Part shown: positions 1 through 10,597 of the stretch, one piece after another
How the letters are laid out: the number at the start of each line of letters is the position of its first letter
How positions within the stretch are numbered: position 1 is the first letter of the stretch
From: Verticillium longisporum
Lineage: Eukaryota; Ascomycota; Sordariomycetes; Glomerellales; Plectosphaerellaceae
DNA length: 64,000 nt
Assembly: GCA_019188255.1 (NCBI GenBank)
Contig: JAETXT010000002.1
Coordinates: 1,240,001-1,304,000 of the forward strand
Direction: 5' to 3'
The notes under the pieces: generated by a model
Told to the model about the DNA's origin: nothing
What the model saw: only the letters and a program-made list of their open reading frames with translations
Databases searched by the model: none
Position numbers and translations under genes: made by a program

Positions 1-599
1 TCGGGACGCTCCACAATAGTGCTGAGGGCGGCGCGCGATGTCTTGGGGCGGGAGTAACGATGTCCGTAGCACGCGTCAGAGAGAATGACAGCGGCGTGTG
101 TTTGCTGAGTCGTGGAGAGAACATGGCACAGGTTCAACTCGTTTTTGAAGTATTCGCTTGCGACTGAGCTGGCAGTCGGTGGTGGCTTGGGGGGTTCCTC
201 CGTGACGGCAGACGTCCGGGATGGCGAGGAGACGTGGGCTAAGCTTGAGCGACGAGAAGGTGGTTGACTCGGAGTACGTCCGTTCGCCGAGCGCAGCGAA
301 CTGGTCGACGCTTTGCGCAGGAGCGTGGGTGTGGAAGATCGGGACGGAGAGGCTCTGCTCAGAGAGGGGCTACGGCCTGATGTGCTTCCAGGCGCAGGTG
401 AGGTCGAGGACCGGCTGGCAGATGATCTGTAAGGAGACAGGGCGCTGGGGCTTCGCGGCGCTCTGCTGACTGCAGGTGAGGCCGACAAGGAGAGTTTATT
501 CAATGATTGCGACAGGTCGACATCATGGTCTCGGGGGCTAAGGTTGGTGCTCGACTGGCGTCTCGAGCTAGATGCTCTTCGCTCCGAGGAAAAAGACAT
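1..599 (-). CDS. HOS3-like class II histone deacetylase, N-terminal part (runs off the window)
   Basis: Minus-strand reading frame of 199 codons, open from an ATG at 599-597 to the window edge, so only the 5' part of the gene is present. The first ~130 residues are a low-complexity Ser/Pro/Arg-rich tail of the kind that precedes the catalytic domain in fungal HOS3 proteins. From about residue 150 conserved sequence appears (SEYFKNELNLCHVL), then DACYGHRYSRPKTS and, at the very edge, LSTIVERP. The TIVERP motif at the start of the deacetylase fold is what I recall from yeast Hos3 and its filamentous homologues. These enzymes remove acetyl groups from lysines using zinc; the metal-binding residues lie outside the window. 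No intron is needed. The frame stays open for about 40 codons upstream of the chosen ATG, so an upstream exon is possible. The family call rests on a short conserved stretch. Confidence 0.7.
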   Translation of the reverse strand, partial: MSFSSERRASSSRRQSSTNLSPRDHDVDLSQSLNKLSLSASPAVSRAPRSPSALSPYRSSASRSSTSPAPGSTSGRSPSLSRASPSRSSTPTLLRKASTSSLRSANGRTPSQPPSRRSSLAHVSSPSRTSAVTEEPPKPPPTASSVASEYFKNELNLCHVLSTTQQTHAAVILSDACYGHRYSRPKTSRAALSTIVERP

Positions 600-1188
600 G
601 GTCAGTCGGCCTTGAGAGTCGCATGTGATCAGTGGGTCGAAGTTCTTCTTGGTTTGTGGATATGGCGAGCGGCATGGACGCGGATATTGTCGCGTTTCGA
701 CGACGATGACATAGGGTGGTCTTCAGAGGACCTCCAAGGCGAGGTGGTTGATGGGGGGGCAAGGAGATGATTGCTGGGATGGGCGCTAAACACGGGACTG
801 GAATCCACACTGTTTCTGGGGGACAACAACGCGACAGTGCCATGCAGGGTCCCCAATTGAACAGGGGTACCGCGTTCTGGGGACGTGGGGCAAAACGTCT
901 CTACATTAGGACGCGTTTATCCCACCGTTAAAGAGTGTCAAATGGTTCGTGTTCATGTGGCACTCACTCCACGGTGTTGCAAGACTGTGGAGTACTGCGC
1001 ACATTATCCCTGCTTTTTATGGGCAGTGTTCAATGCTACGTCCGGCACCTTAACTATCTAGTCAACAAAGCTGTGCTTAATCCAGACAGCCAGCGCAGCA
1101 TATGTCTTGCTCAATTGAATCAGAAGCAGGTCAGCCCGTATCGAATGCTTCGAGATAGTCAGAAACCCTCCGGCAGCCACCAAATATA
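600..1188. other. Intergenic region upstream of the HOS3-like gene
   Basis: The 589 bp between the HOS3-like start and the stop of the next minus-strand gene hold the likely HOS3 promoter and 5' leader. The first ~125 bp (600-725) stay open in the HOS3 frame up to a TGA and encode plausible basic/Pro-rich residues, so a longer N-terminus cannot be excluded. A seven-G run lies at about 752-758. Nothing else recognisable. Confidence 0.5.
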
Positions 1189-1752
1189 TCACCATGATCT
1201 GTCCCGTCTCCTTGGCCGCATTCTCCCGCGATCTACTTCTGGTGCCTCAATAACCTCGTATTCAGAGACACGACCGTACCTTTCGTCAGCCGCCCATCGA
1301 GGCTGGGGTTGCTCAGCTCCGCCAGCTCTGACGGCACTTTGGAACCTGCCTCCAACTGCACTCCGACCCCGGCGCCGCCGGTTTCCATCTTCTTCCCCTG
1401 CCATTGTGCCGCCTTGCCTACGCTCAGGCCGCTGATATGGGTCGAATTGTGACTCCTCAAAGTCATACATGCTCTGGGCTCTTGCACGTCTCCTCTCCAT
1501 CCTCCTCATGTGCTCTTCCTGCTCCTGCCTCCTTTGTTCTTCGATGCGGTCGTCCTCTTCGTGACGCTTGTTGCACTTGTCTAGCGTCCGGTTGAATGGC
1601 CCCCACATGGTTGTGCTGATGAGTCCAACCAGGATGACAGGGGTCCAGTTGAATTTGAAGTCCGCGGCATGCCTTTCTCTTCCTGATTCAGCACGCGCCT
1701 CCACGCTCCCTGAACGGCCACCCGTTGTGTGAGATCTCGCCGAGCGTGACAT
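1189..1752 (-). CDS. Small single-pass membrane protein with Arg/Glu-rich tail, unknown function
   Basis: An intronless 187-residue frame starting at ATG 1752-1750. Residues 1-32 are basic and Ser-rich. A short hydrophobic stretch (WTPVILVGLISTTMWG, about residues 36-51) could be one membrane segment. It is followed by a strongly charged, probably helical stretch (residues 60-95, many E, R and Q) and a low-complexity Arg/Gly-rich C-terminus. I do not recognise a named family; the layout resembles small conserved fungal proteins annotated only as hypothetical. It is tandem with the HOS3-like gene on the same strand. The ORF length and composition support a real gene, but there is no catalytic motif. 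Confidence 0.5.
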   Translation of the reverse strand: MSRSARSHTTGGRSGSVEARAESGRERHAADFKFNWTPVILVGLISTTMWGPFNRTLDKCNKRHEEDDRIEEQRRQEQEEHMRRMERRRARAQSMYDFEESQFDPYQRPERRQGGTMAGEEDGNRRRRGRSAVGGRFQSAVRAGGAEQPQPRWAADERYGRVSEYEVIEAPEVDRGRMRPRRRDRSW

Positions 1753-2663
1753 GACGGATGCTTTACTGGGTAGCTTAGTAGCTTATGTGTTTCCGCGCGT
1801 TTCTCGGGGTTGGGCGATGGACATAGGGGATCAGGAAAAGCCCCTGCTCCGGTACAACAATGAAAAGTAGAGGGATAAGGTCGGTACACGTCAAACGTGT
1901 TAGTAGTCCTGGCAGTCGACCCTGAGGCACAGTTTGTATGGTGATGATCGGTCTACCGTTGGACCGGTTGCTTTCATGGGTATCATGACTGGAACGTGCC
2001 CAAGGAGAGGAAGGCTAGGGCTTTAAAAGTATTTCAGCAGAGCCCGTTTGGATCGACCACCAAAAGCGATCAGCGATGGGCTGCGTCGAATGGAAATGCC
2101 TGCCCAACGATGCAGAGACACTCACCGCATACCACTTCTCGCCCGACGATGCCCCGGCCACCTACGTAACTGAAAAAGGTTCGTTTGAGCGGTATGTCTG
2201 AGGACTCCACCTCTGAAGGCTATCAATGCGCAGTCCGCAGCTGCGGTGATCCTCGGCACGTGGTTACACGCATCCAGCATTGCCGAATTGGGTCAGCAAT
2301 TGAAGCTTTCGTCATTCTATGCCGGTGACGTCACATAGATCGCCCAGTTGTTTCTCCTCGATAACCCTTACATGCCCAATGCTGGCACGAAAAAGCGACG
2401 CAGCGCCTTCGGGATTGGACAGTGTACATAGCAGTGGTGGCCCGACCCCTCACAAAGAACAACACCAGGGTGCATCCCGTGACACAGAAGACAAACCCCT
2501 GAACCTAGTGTCCCGCAGATTATGCGCGGAATCGTGAGGAGCTGTATGGACAGAATGACGCATGAGCTTAAAGGTTGGTCGAGCCCGCCATTGATTCGAT
2601 CACGACACGTTTGCATGGATGGCAAGCACACGAGGCATCTGCCGAGCGGCGATACGAGGCATT
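1753..2663. other. Intergenic region between the small membrane protein and NTE1
   Basis: About 900 bp separating the promoter of the minus-strand membrane protein from the NTE1 stop codon. It contains one weak two-exon candidate on the plus strand (2076-2338, listed separately). Other open frames here are short and without recognisable content. Confidence 0.5.
2076..2338 (+). CDS. Possible small two-exon gene or gene remnant (66 aa), unknown
   Basis: ATG at 2076, a possible intron at 2179-2240 (GTTCGT...CCGCAG) and a TAG at 2336-2338 give a 66-residue product with no indels. Exon 1 encodes MGCVEWKCLPNDAET and onward; exon 2 encodes AVILGTWLHASSIAELGQ and onward. The residue composition is protein-like, but I recognise no family. 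After the TAG the same frame continues for ~31 more codons (IAQLFLLDNPYMPN and onward), so this may be a decayed piece of a longer gene. The donor is non-optimal. Treat as a weak candidate. Confidence 0.22.
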
Positions 2664-5600
2664 CTAAATACTGGCGCGGCGAGGTGCCATTGTCCTGCGC
2701 AATGCTTTCTTGGCTTCCGTCTCCTCGACCAGCGGCAAGACACCATCGTCCTTCATCTTCTGCAAAAACTCTTGGCCATATTTGTAGCCCACCTGATAAA
2801 TCTCATCGAACTTCCCAAAGTCGAGCGTACCATAATCGTCGATGGGAGGTCGCATGTATAAGCATCCAGGCATGGCTTTGGCACGCTCCAGGGCGTCCAC
2901 ACTGGACACGTATGCTAATCGTGCCTGAATCTCTGCCAGAGTTGGCGGGTTCGGCGTTGTTGAGAAGGGATTCCACCTGTTAAAAAACGCCCAAACTCCT
3001 GAGAGAGAGTCGCCATAGCTCTGGGGGGTATCGTCATCCAACGAGCCGACATCGACGGCAAAGATCGTATCAACGCCCAGCCTCTTCATGTGAGATACCG
3101 TTAGGTTGTCAATATACCCACCATCCAACAACATGCTTCCTTCGTCTGATAGGGGAGGAAGTAACCCCGCCAGAGACATGGACGCTCGAATGTACCGCCA
3201 GGCGTACCCACTCGTATGGTACTCCGCCCGGCTCTTGCTGATGTTGGTGGTGTTGCAGTAGAATTCGAGCCAGAAGTCTTCTATCTGGGCCTTGCCAAAG
3301 GTCTTGAAAATGCCGCGGTTGAATTCGTGCCCGGTGGTGTATGAGGATGTCGGGTAAGTCAAGTCGAGTGCGAAGCGCCACATACTAGCCATCCGGCCTG
3401 AGAATTTCTTCGCCAAGCCGAAAATAGGCACTACGTCTGCGTGCCTTGCGTAGAGGGCACCAACAAACGATCCCATTGATGTTCCACCCACAACATCAAT
3501 GGGAATGCCAGCTTCCTCCATAGCCTGGATGATGCCGATCTGAGTGATGCCTCGAGCGCCACCTCCTCCGAGCACGAGACCCACCGACTTGCCACATAAC
3601 CGTCGGGCCAGACGATGAAAATCGCCCTTGAACGGTGCATCAGGCGAGTAGTAGGGCGTGTGTCGAACCTTTCTTGAGGTGTATTTCTGGATCTCGGCCT
3701 GCAAGATCTGGACACGCTCCTTCAGTGTCGTGTTTGATCTCTTGGAAGGGGGTGGGATGGCATCATGTTGGTTCTGAAAGCCATTTGCAGGTGATAGTGA
3801 CCGCCATTAATCCACATTCGATTTCGAAGCCAGGACCTGGTCAGACCAGGTGACGAATACCGCTCAGCGTGGAGCAGAACCAGGATCTTGCGCGCGGTTG
3901 ACTTCATGCCCAGCATGAAGCGCTCGTACTCACCAATCTCAGGGGAGCCCTCGCCCAAGCCCACCAGCAATATAGAATCGGCTTGTGCGATACAAGTCTG
4001 CGTCCAGGGCGAATTGACGTTTGTGTCTGATCAATACCACAGCATGGTTAGCAAGTTGCCTTCAACATAGAGCGCATGTGCTTGTTAAAAGGGTTCTCGA
4101 GTTCAGGAAAAAATTAGAGTTATGTTTGGCCATCAGCGGCTTGGCCTCTGGAAACAGGATTTGCTCATCATAAAAAAAAAGACGTGACTGGAAGAGCGGT
4201 TGATTAAAAAGCGACATACCTGCAACATAGACCACCAGGCCGTACTTTTCCTCCAGATCCGCGAGGTATTGAGATAGCTTCAGCTTGCCCATTTTATTGA
4301 AAGCGTGCTTGCCAAGGTGGTTGAGAATCGCGGACTGGTTCAACGAAATCGCGCCGTTGACTGGGCCGACTTGCACCAAAGCATTCAACAAACGATGGCC
4401 AAACTCAACGACTGGTACGCCTGCAGTCACAGGAAGCACAGCTACTGTCCGCAGGTTGAGCGCCGACGACCCTTTGCCCAACGCAGAGAGCCCAGCTTCA
4501 TTCGCCATTAGCTGGGCTGGATCATCTACCAAACTGCGCATGCGGGCAGCAATAATTTTTGATATCTTGATAGTGATGTTCGGGTGCTCTTGAGCTAGAC
4601 TGTTGAAAAGCGTTCGCGGAAATCTTACAAGCTCTGTGTCTCGGATGGCATGTAAAGTTCCGGTGCGGACCGACTCGGTGAGTACTTCCAGCTCACCTAC
4701 ACTGTCGCCTTGGCCAAACTCGGCTCGTGCAGTCATGCCACCGCCTTCGCGGTCTTCGACGAGACGAAGACGTCCATTCAAGACAATGTAGATAGCCTCG
4801 CTCTCGTCGCCGTCGTGGAATATGACTTGGCCAGCACTAACCTGATCCCAATCCAGAGCAAAGTCGATGTGAAGGAGAAGGCGCGGCAAAAGGCTTGTTA
4901 GCCTCTTGGCCATCGTCAAAAGGATGATAGGGTACCGGTCTACAATTCTTTCAAGGGACGCACGGGGTAAGAAACCGACGTAGACATCAGTCTTCGCAAC
5001 GACATCGATGAATGAACGGTACGAAGATAATGCGCCAATGTAGCCAGCAAGGCCCCCCGGTTTGATCAAGGATACACTGCGACGCACAGACTTCTTGCGC
5101 TTGTCTTGAGCATTGTCCCTGCCATGAAGGTTGTGATCAGGCGCAGGAGTTGCGTCAGAAGTCAAGCCCGCTGTAGAAGCTCGTACCCCAGGCTGAAGAA
5201 TGCTTGCGGAAGACTCCTCGCTGGTGGTGCAAATGTCGAGGAAGCCGTCAATAACGTAGTAAAGTCCGGGGTTGCGTTCGCCTTGCTCAACGAGAACTGA
5301 GCCTTGGGGAAAGAAAACAATCTCTGCGTCATCACGCAAATCATTGGCCAGTGATTGGGCGCTAGGCGGAGTATTCAACGCAAGGCCACCAGATGTCAAT
5401 GACTCGGTATCGCCATCAACCGAGCCGTCGAAGGGGTCCATGATGCCAAAAGCATTGTGATTTCCAAACATAGCTTTCTGGCGTCGCTGATCATACGAAA
5501 ATAGCCTAGGTGATCCTTCCATGGATTCAGGCTCCCGCGAAACAGTTCCGCCGACGCCCAGGCCGATCGCTCGAAACATGCATTCAAGAATCGAGGTCCG

Positions 5601-7453
5601 GAAGAGATTGTCCTCGTCGGCGGCGTCTCGGGGGTCGAGTGACACGCGCGAAGTGTTGACACTAGCGAAAGGGTTGAAAGTTCGCTGTGCCAAGGGGCTG
5701 GTTTGATCCAGACGCATGACCTCTGCAACATGCTCAACAGGCGAGTCTGTAAAATTGTGACCAGGGACTTCTCGAGACGTGTTCGTAGTGGCCAATAGGT
5801 CTCCCGGACTGGGCGTCTGAGTAGCCAGTCTCTCTCCTGGGGGGGCGATAGTTGTGGCGACGTAGGAAGTTTGCTTGGACATTGAATGCAACACGGCATC
5901 TTTGCGCAGCATGACGCTTGACTTTCGGCGTCGATGGGCATTCGCATTGTGTAGCGCGATGCCCTTGGTTCCCGTATCTTCGCCAGCGCGCTGACGCTCG
6001 CGGCCAAATTTTTCCTTGAGGCGTAGCAATGCATCGCCCCGAAGCATGTTAGGAAGTTGCCACGTTGTATATCTGTTCATGCTTTTCTCGGTCAACAACA
6101 CCTCGGACGTCAATCCAAGGTATCTGTATGCCGTGGCAAGTGTCACTCGCTGGAAGCGAGATAGAATGACATGAACTATGTGCGATGTGGCTTTTGGATA
6201 AACCTTGGTAAGTCGTCGAAAAGCGCTGGCGGGAATTATGGCGATCGTTGTGTCGACTGTGGCCCTGGCGATGATATCTGGATGGGCCGACGTCGAAGCT
6301 GCTCTACCTGGAAGTGTAGGGCGGACTGCTGTCCGCTTGGGCTCTGACCCGTCGAGCGAAATCGGAGGAATTGCAGCCTGGTTCGAGCTGTGGATTGCAT
6401 ATGACGGGCGCGACAAGTCTTCGCGTACACGGTCGTTGTTGTTTTCAGCAACGTCAACGAATCGCGGCGTGCCAGGCATTGACGCGGCGGCATCTTGAGA
6501 GACATGCCGCGAGACGGAAGTTCGGGCGGCTCCAGCAAATCGAAGATTGGCGCTGGAAGCAGTGCTTCTCTCGGGCGTTTCAGCCTCTGTTGACGTGAGC
6601 TTAATGTCCTCGGTAAAGAGGGACATGATGGAGAATAAAGACGACATGGGTGCCCCATTCTTGACCTCCGTGAGCAGCTGGTATTGCTCACCATGGGGCA
6701 AAGCATCGTCTTCTCCATCCAACGGGTCGCCTTCAGAATTAGCGCTCGCTTCTGGGGTGCCAAAGGACCTCCCAGACTTGACAAAGATTTCCACCATCCC
6801 ATCAACCACAATGCAGAAACCTTTCTCCTCTTCGAGGTTAAAAGTTTCACCAGCGATCAGTTTCCGGGTCTGCATACTTCGAGTCAACTCGTGGAAGACA
6901 GGACGCTCGAGATAACCGAATATCTTGATAGCGCTCAGGAACTCGTCCAGGTAGCTTGAAAGTCCTGACTTGACGCCCTCGTCATGTGTGTCAGGGAACA
7001 AATCAATTTCCGGTTCCTTGCGTTGAGGCTCTGGGGGTAGGCGCGAGTACATGTTGAGTATGCGATAGCGAACTACCCAGCTAACGGCGGAGACAAGGGC
7101 GACGGTGATGACCATGCTGTACCATCGTAAGCGGTTGCTTCTAGGCGACGTCTCGAATGAAGCGCTAGAACTTACAGAGTGGTTGCGTTCATCGTGACTG
7201 TCCAACTCGTGGAGAAGAGTTGGAACAGAAGAGTAGGGACTGTGATGGTGGCCAGGCGGATAGTCCAATACAAGACGGAGGAGACAAGCTGTAGTATGGC
7301 TATGATGAGCCAAGCAAAGAAGCCCAGCCAGCTCGACGACCCATGAGTGGCCACAACTTCTTGAGCACGGGTCAAGGCCGAAGGCAGAGGGGCTGTCGAG
7401 GCCTTGATGATACTAGCCAAGCCCGACGGCCCGGCAGTCGTTGGACCCGACAT
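2664..7453 (-). CDS. NTE1: NTE1, lysophospholipase / neuropathy target esterase homologue (frame broken by one base)
   Basis: ER-membrane patatin-type serine esterase that deacylates phosphatidylcholine and lysophospholipids. Exons on the minus strand: 7453-7176, 7116-4220 and 4026-2664, with introns 7117-7175 (59 bp) and 4027-4219 (193 bp, long for this genome). The ~1512-residue product has N-terminal membrane segments (about residues 43-83 and 94-108), cyclic-nucleotide-binding-like regulatory modules in the middle, and a C-terminal patatin domain. That domain carries the oxyanion loop GGGGARG (about residue 1213), the nucleophile motif GTSMG (Ser near 1242) and the DGGYID aspartate (near 1360). 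The frame breaks in exon 3 near 3749-3753: conserved sequence stays in one frame up to about QMAFRTN and resumes in another at [12 protein letters not shown]. One extra base in the G5 run (plus strand) restores it. No splice pair explains the break. It is divergent from GPN2. Confidence 0.93.
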
Positions 7454-7928
7454 TTCAATTGTCGTGGTCACTAACGAGCAGAAATTTTTGTCGGTGTAGC
7501 AGCGGCATGGTGCGCATAGAAGATCCACGTCACATTGTGGGCATACAGCTAGCACCTTTGAAGCTGGCTGGCGCTGTGGGAAGGAGCTGGATGTAGGACG
7601 GGCAAAGAATTCTGAGTTGAAAATGAGAGAAGACTTAGCTACGAGGGGCTTTTATTGCGGGGAGCTTGGGCCAGGCGGTCAGGCACTCTTACCCAAAATG
7701 TGATGGCGCGTGCACTGTCGTAAGCACATGTCTGTCATGATTCTTTCTGCCACCCCCACCAAGATCACTGCTCTGATAAGTCTTGTGATAGTGGTGCCGC
7801 CCAATTTCATCACTGACCAGAGGCGCTACCTGCTCCATCGTTCCACGTTTCCCCAAATACGCCACCGAAACACCGCCTGAACGATATAGATCACTTTCAT
7901 CGCATCCAAAAGCAAAAGAGTACCAACA
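7454..7928. other. Divergent promoter region, NTE1 / GPN2
   Basis: 475 bp between two start codons on opposite strands, so it must hold both promoters and 5' leaders. On the NTE1 side a frame open upstream of the chosen ATG (to 7555) is Cys-rich and not NTE1-like, so I treat it as leader. No clear TATA box or known operator could be assigned. Confidence 0.6.
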
Positions 7929-9125
7929 ATGCCGTTTGCGCAACTAGTACTGGGCAGTCCTGGAGCAGGGAAAAGCACATACTGCGATGGAAGTACGCTT
8001 TAATCCCCGAGTGCGTCTATCGTCCTCGCGCAGCTTGCTCACAGTGGTACAGTGCACCAGTTTCTGGGCGCCATTGGACGTGCCTGTTCCGTGGTCAACC
8101 TGGACCCCGCCAATGAGAACGCCAACTATCCCAAAGCCATCGACATTCGCAGTATAGCGAAGCTTGAGGACATCATGGCGAGAGACAGGCTCGGGCCTAA
8201 TGGCGGAATATTGTACGCACTAGAAGAACTCGAACATAACATCGACTGGCTCGAAGAAGGTCTAAAAGAACTTGGAGATGACTATGTCATTTTTGATTGT
8301 CCAGGACAAGTTGAATTATACACGCACCACAGTTCTCTTCGCAATATCTTTTTGAGACTACAAAAACTTGGTTACCGGGTAGGCCATGGATTCTCCTGAT
8401 CGGACGTCGTGTCGACTACAGCGCTAAAACATGGGCACTTTGTACAGCTTGTCGTCGTCCACCTCTCCGACTCCTTCTGCTTGACTCAACCATCGCTCTA
8501 TATCTCGAATCTCCTTCTGTCATTGCGAGCCATGCTCCAGATGGACTTGCCTCACATCAACGTCCTGAGCAAAATCGACAAAGTCGCCTCCTATGACCCC
8601 TTGCCTTTTAACCTTGACTTTTACACCGACGTACAAGATGTATCCTATCTTATGCCCTATCTTGAGGAAGAGTCGCCCGTCATGCGAAATGATAAGTTTG
8701 GGCGGCTCAATGAGGCTGTGGCTAATATGATAGAAAGTTACGGGTTGGTCCGTTTTGAGGTCCTGGCGGTTGAGAATAAGAAGAGCATGATGCATCTCCT
8801 GAGGGTGATCGATCGAGCTGGGGGGTATGTCTTTGGTACAGCTGAAGGGGCCAACGACACTGTCTGGCAAGTGGCCATGAGGAACGAGTCGTCTATGCTA
8901 GGTGTTCTCGACATCCAAGAACGATGGGTCGATCAAAAAGCCGATTATGACAGGCTCGAGCAAGAGGAAGAGCTATTGAGAGAGGGAGCAGAACAGCGTT
9001 CTGGCGAAGATTTATCGTCTCTTCACGACTCTCAGGGCTTCCAAGGGTCGAGCGTACATGATCCGGATTTTGGGGATATGAATGTACCGGCCAACAGCGG
9101 GGTGAAAGTAGTGCGCAAAACTTAA
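7929..9125 (+). CDS. GPN2: GPN-loop GTPase 2 (RNA polymerase II assembly/import factor)
   Basis: Cytosolic P-loop GTPase of the Gpn family, needed with GPN1/Npa3 and GPN3 for assembly and nuclear import of RNA polymerases. Exons 7929-7992, 8053-8378 and 8448-9125 (introns of 60 and 69 bp) give 355 residues. Visible motifs: MPFAQLVLGSPGAGKST at the start (P-loop at 9-17), NLDPAN, the diagnostic GPN loop RLGPNGG (GPN at 69-71), FDCPGQ (102-107), QPSLYISN and the LSKID guanine-specificity motif. The start is fixed by the universally conserved MPFAQLV. The C-terminal ~45 residues form an acidic tail beyond the core fold, making the protein longer than animal GPN2. The stop codon is only 26 bp from the POP5 stop, so the 3' UTRs must overlap. 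Confidence 0.95.
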
Positions 9126-9151
9126 ACATGAATGATACCCCTAAGCTGTCT

Positions 9152-9827
9152 TCAGCTTGAATTAAGATGCTCTTCGAGTTCCGATTCATCGCTGTCGTCA
9201 TTGCCGGATGTGCTTGGAGGCATGATGGGGGTTTCCCCTTTGTGATCACGTGAGGCACGACTTGTGGTCGGCCGCTCAAGTGTGGTCGGCCGCTCAAGCA
9301 TGGTGGGAAGTCGTGTATCAGACGCTTCTTCTGCTCGGACGGCTAGCACTAGCCGTCTGGCTTGGTGTACAGCTTCTTCCTCGACCTTGCGTATTGTTCC
9401 ACTGACACGCACGACAATGAACACACATGACTTCTCAGTACCAGAGGACAGAGGAAGTGAACTGATGGTTGTGAGTGCCGCCCAGACTAAGCGATAATGG
9501 GCTCTCTTGACCTTCAAGATGAAGGTGGAAGTTGCCTTGGAGAAATATTTGACTACCAATCAATCAGACCCGAATGATTCAATTGGACGCGAATATCGAA
9601 CGAGGCTCACCTACGAGGTTGTTACCCTCGAATGCGCCGGAGCCATAGTCTCCGAATAACGCTGTTACTTGTTGCAGTATTCCTTTGACGAGGTCCCGTG
9701 GCAAAAGATCGCCTGGTGTCGGCCGATGACGGCTGACAAAGGCCGGAACATTGCTGTCTGTTCTTCTAGTGGTGTCCAGCGGATAGAGAATGTTGACGAG
9801 GAGATATCTTTCCTTGATCCGAACCAT
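9152..9827 (-). CDS. POP5: POP5, RNase P / RNase MRP protein subunit
   Basis: Protein subunit shared by RNase P (tRNA 5'-end maturation) and RNase MRP (rRNA processing), acting in the nucleus and nucleolus. Two exons, 9827-9611 and 9552-9152, separated by a 58 bp intron, give 205 residues. The N-terminus MVRIKERYLLVNILYP and the block around LFGDYGSGAFEGNNL, joined across the intron to VVKYFSKATSTFILKV, are typical of Pop5. RVSGTIRKVEEEAV in the second exon also fits. The last ~60 residues are a non-conserved acidic/Ser-rich tail that includes a small duplication (ERPTTLERPTT). Upstream in-frame Met codons exist, but MVRIKER is the family start. Convergent with GPN2, divergent from the apyrase gene. 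Confidence 0.93.
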
Positions 9828-10597
9828 GGCGAACAACCGAAGGAGATGCGAGCTACGAGTAAGTCCAGAGAGAATGCTGATGATCACGGGCGTTCCGAAA
9901 ATTCAAGAGAGAGGCGACATGCTTGGGTTCAGGCGATGATAGGTTGGCCTTCAGAGGAATATCTGGGTCGAGGTGGTTGCCCTTTGCTCGGATCAGAAAA
10001 GTCTAGCACTAAGGTACATCCCTGTCACGCCACGACGGGGGTCCCACTATCCAGGGTGCTTTCGCCGATAAGGGATTCATCGTGTTTTAGTACCTAAGAG
10101 ATACGCCATCGACGTGCTGTGACGCGAGTGATGGTGCACCCCTCGCACCCTGGTCCATTCACTAGGCTGTCTCCGGTACATTGGATTGAAGTCTTCATCT
10201 GTAAAGGTTTCGGTGGTACGATACGAGCTTTCCCGTTTGGGTTCCAACCCAGTTCCGTGCCTCAACATCATCTATCGCGTAACCTGTCAAATTCGGTCTC
10301 TTTGGCCCAACTGCCATTGCCATTCGCTTCTTCACCTGGGACGGTTACCGCAACACTTTGGAACGAAGATCTTCATCCGGAAGGGATGATTGTCGCTCGC
10401 TTCTGCGCCGTACAATCGCGCATCGCATAACTCCGTCATTCCCTCGTATCGCATCGCCTCCTCTCGCTCGTTCCAGGTCTACGCGGCCTCGTTTCGTTTT
10501 CGGCCTTGATTCCACGCAGGTCGCCCCCGGCGCCAGTTCGCCTACGCCAACAACAGTCTGGTTGTTATCGCAGACAAAATCATCCAGGGTCTTCGCA
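9828..10597. other. Divergent promoter region, POP5 / YND1-type apyrase
   Basis: 770 bp between two divergent start codons. Short open frames on both strands here have no recognisable content and lie in likely 5' leader or promoter. No tRNA or other RNA gene was recognised. Confidence 0.5.

Noticed and set aside
1404..1595. Plus-strand frames overlapping the small membrane protein gene
   Set aside because: The sense-strand frame is longer and more protein-like; the antisense frames are low-complexity Ser/Cys/Leu-rich.
4285..6959. Numerous plus-strand open frames across NTE1
   Set aside because: They are antisense shadows of the minus-strand NTE1 frame with no family motifs and no splice logic.
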